A DNA stretch of 35,744 bases from Gammaproteobacteria bacterium (GTDB taxonomy: Bacteria > Pseudomonadota > Gammaproteobacteria > GCA-001735895): assembly GCA_030595795.1 (NCBI GenBank), contig JAUVCH010000033.1, positions 1 to 35,744 on the forward strand, given 5' to 3'. Below the pieces are notes generated by a model, which saw only the letters and a program-made list of their open reading frames with translations, did not search any database and was not told the DNA's origin. Each line of letters starts with the position of its first letter. The stretch's first letter is position 1. Below, piece after piece: positions 35,723-35,744 of this stretch. The position numbers and the translations under genes are program-made.

Positions 35723-35744
35723 ATGCCACTTTATTGCGGAATCG
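35723..35744 (+). mobile_element. Start of a possible IS110-family transposase (partial)
   Basis: The window ends seven codons into an open frame reading MPLYCGI. IS110-family transposases often open with M-x-x-Y-C-G-I-D-(L/I)-H, where the Asp is the first RuvC-like catalytic residue; here the window stops at the base before that codon is complete. The structured DNA just upstream supports a mobile element. Seven residues are too few for certainty. Confidence 0.4.

Overview
The window reads as chromosomal DNA of a free-living, probably marine, gammaproteobacterium. The support is the family mix: a YheU (UPF0270) protein, a YceI protein, a FrnE-type DsbA, PBPRA1643-type SEC-C and Hcp proteins, plus CaiD and carnitine dehydrogenase homologues. 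Coding is dense and operonic up to about 24 kb. After that it becomes loose and patchy, with gene fragments and mobile-element traces. No rRNA, tRNA or CRISPR array was seen.

Layout. 0.3-1.9 kb: a methyl-accepting chemotaxis protein. 2.0-6.3 kb (minus): a YceI protein, a membrane protein, an EamA exporter and acetoacetyl-CoA synthetase. 6.4-16.9 kb (plus): an amidase, a polyamine-type ABC transporter (ATPase, two permeases, binding protein) closed by a hairpin terminator, two tandem serine hydrolases of the class C beta-lactamase/NylB fold, a glutathionyl-hydroquinone reductase, and an unusual protein with two CDGSH iron-sulfur motifs in front of an FMN glutamate-synthase domain. 16.9-23.9 kb: a tight five-gene minus-strand operon (BKACE cleavage enzyme, carnitine 3-dehydrogenase, acyl-CoA dehydrogenase, ADP-forming acyl-CoA synthetase, CaiD-like hydratase) with a divergent GlxA/CdhR-type regulator.

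How the genes may work together. The operon joins CoA-ester enzymes of the Cai type to the oxidative Cdh route. A consistent reading is gamma-butyrobetaine or crotonobetaine -> CoA ester -> carnitinyl-CoA -> carnitine -> 3-dehydrocarnitine -> betainyl-CoA plus acetoacetate. The acetoacetyl-CoA synthetase 10 kb away could recover the acetoacetate. No CaiB CoA-transferase, betainyl-CoA thioesterase or BCCT carrier is in the window. The polyamine-type ABC transporter could import cationic amines, but its substrate is not proven here.

23.9-35.7 kb is an accessory, decaying stretch. Intact genes are an SDR, a cupin, SixA, a SEC-C protein, a RelE/XRE toxin-antitoxin pair, a double thioredoxin/glutaredoxin protein, a GNAT acetyltransferase, a class V aminotransferase, a FrnE-like DsbA protein, an FKBP isomerase, an RluA-family pseudouridine synthase, an orphan Hcp and YheU. 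Between them lie an epoxide-hydrolase tail, a dapA gene collapsed by internal deletions, an AraC regulator tail and an IS3-family transposase tail. The last 100 bases form a folded element directly against the start codon of a reading frame resembling the N-terminus of an IS110-family transposase. If so, that element is a candidate bridge-RNA region.
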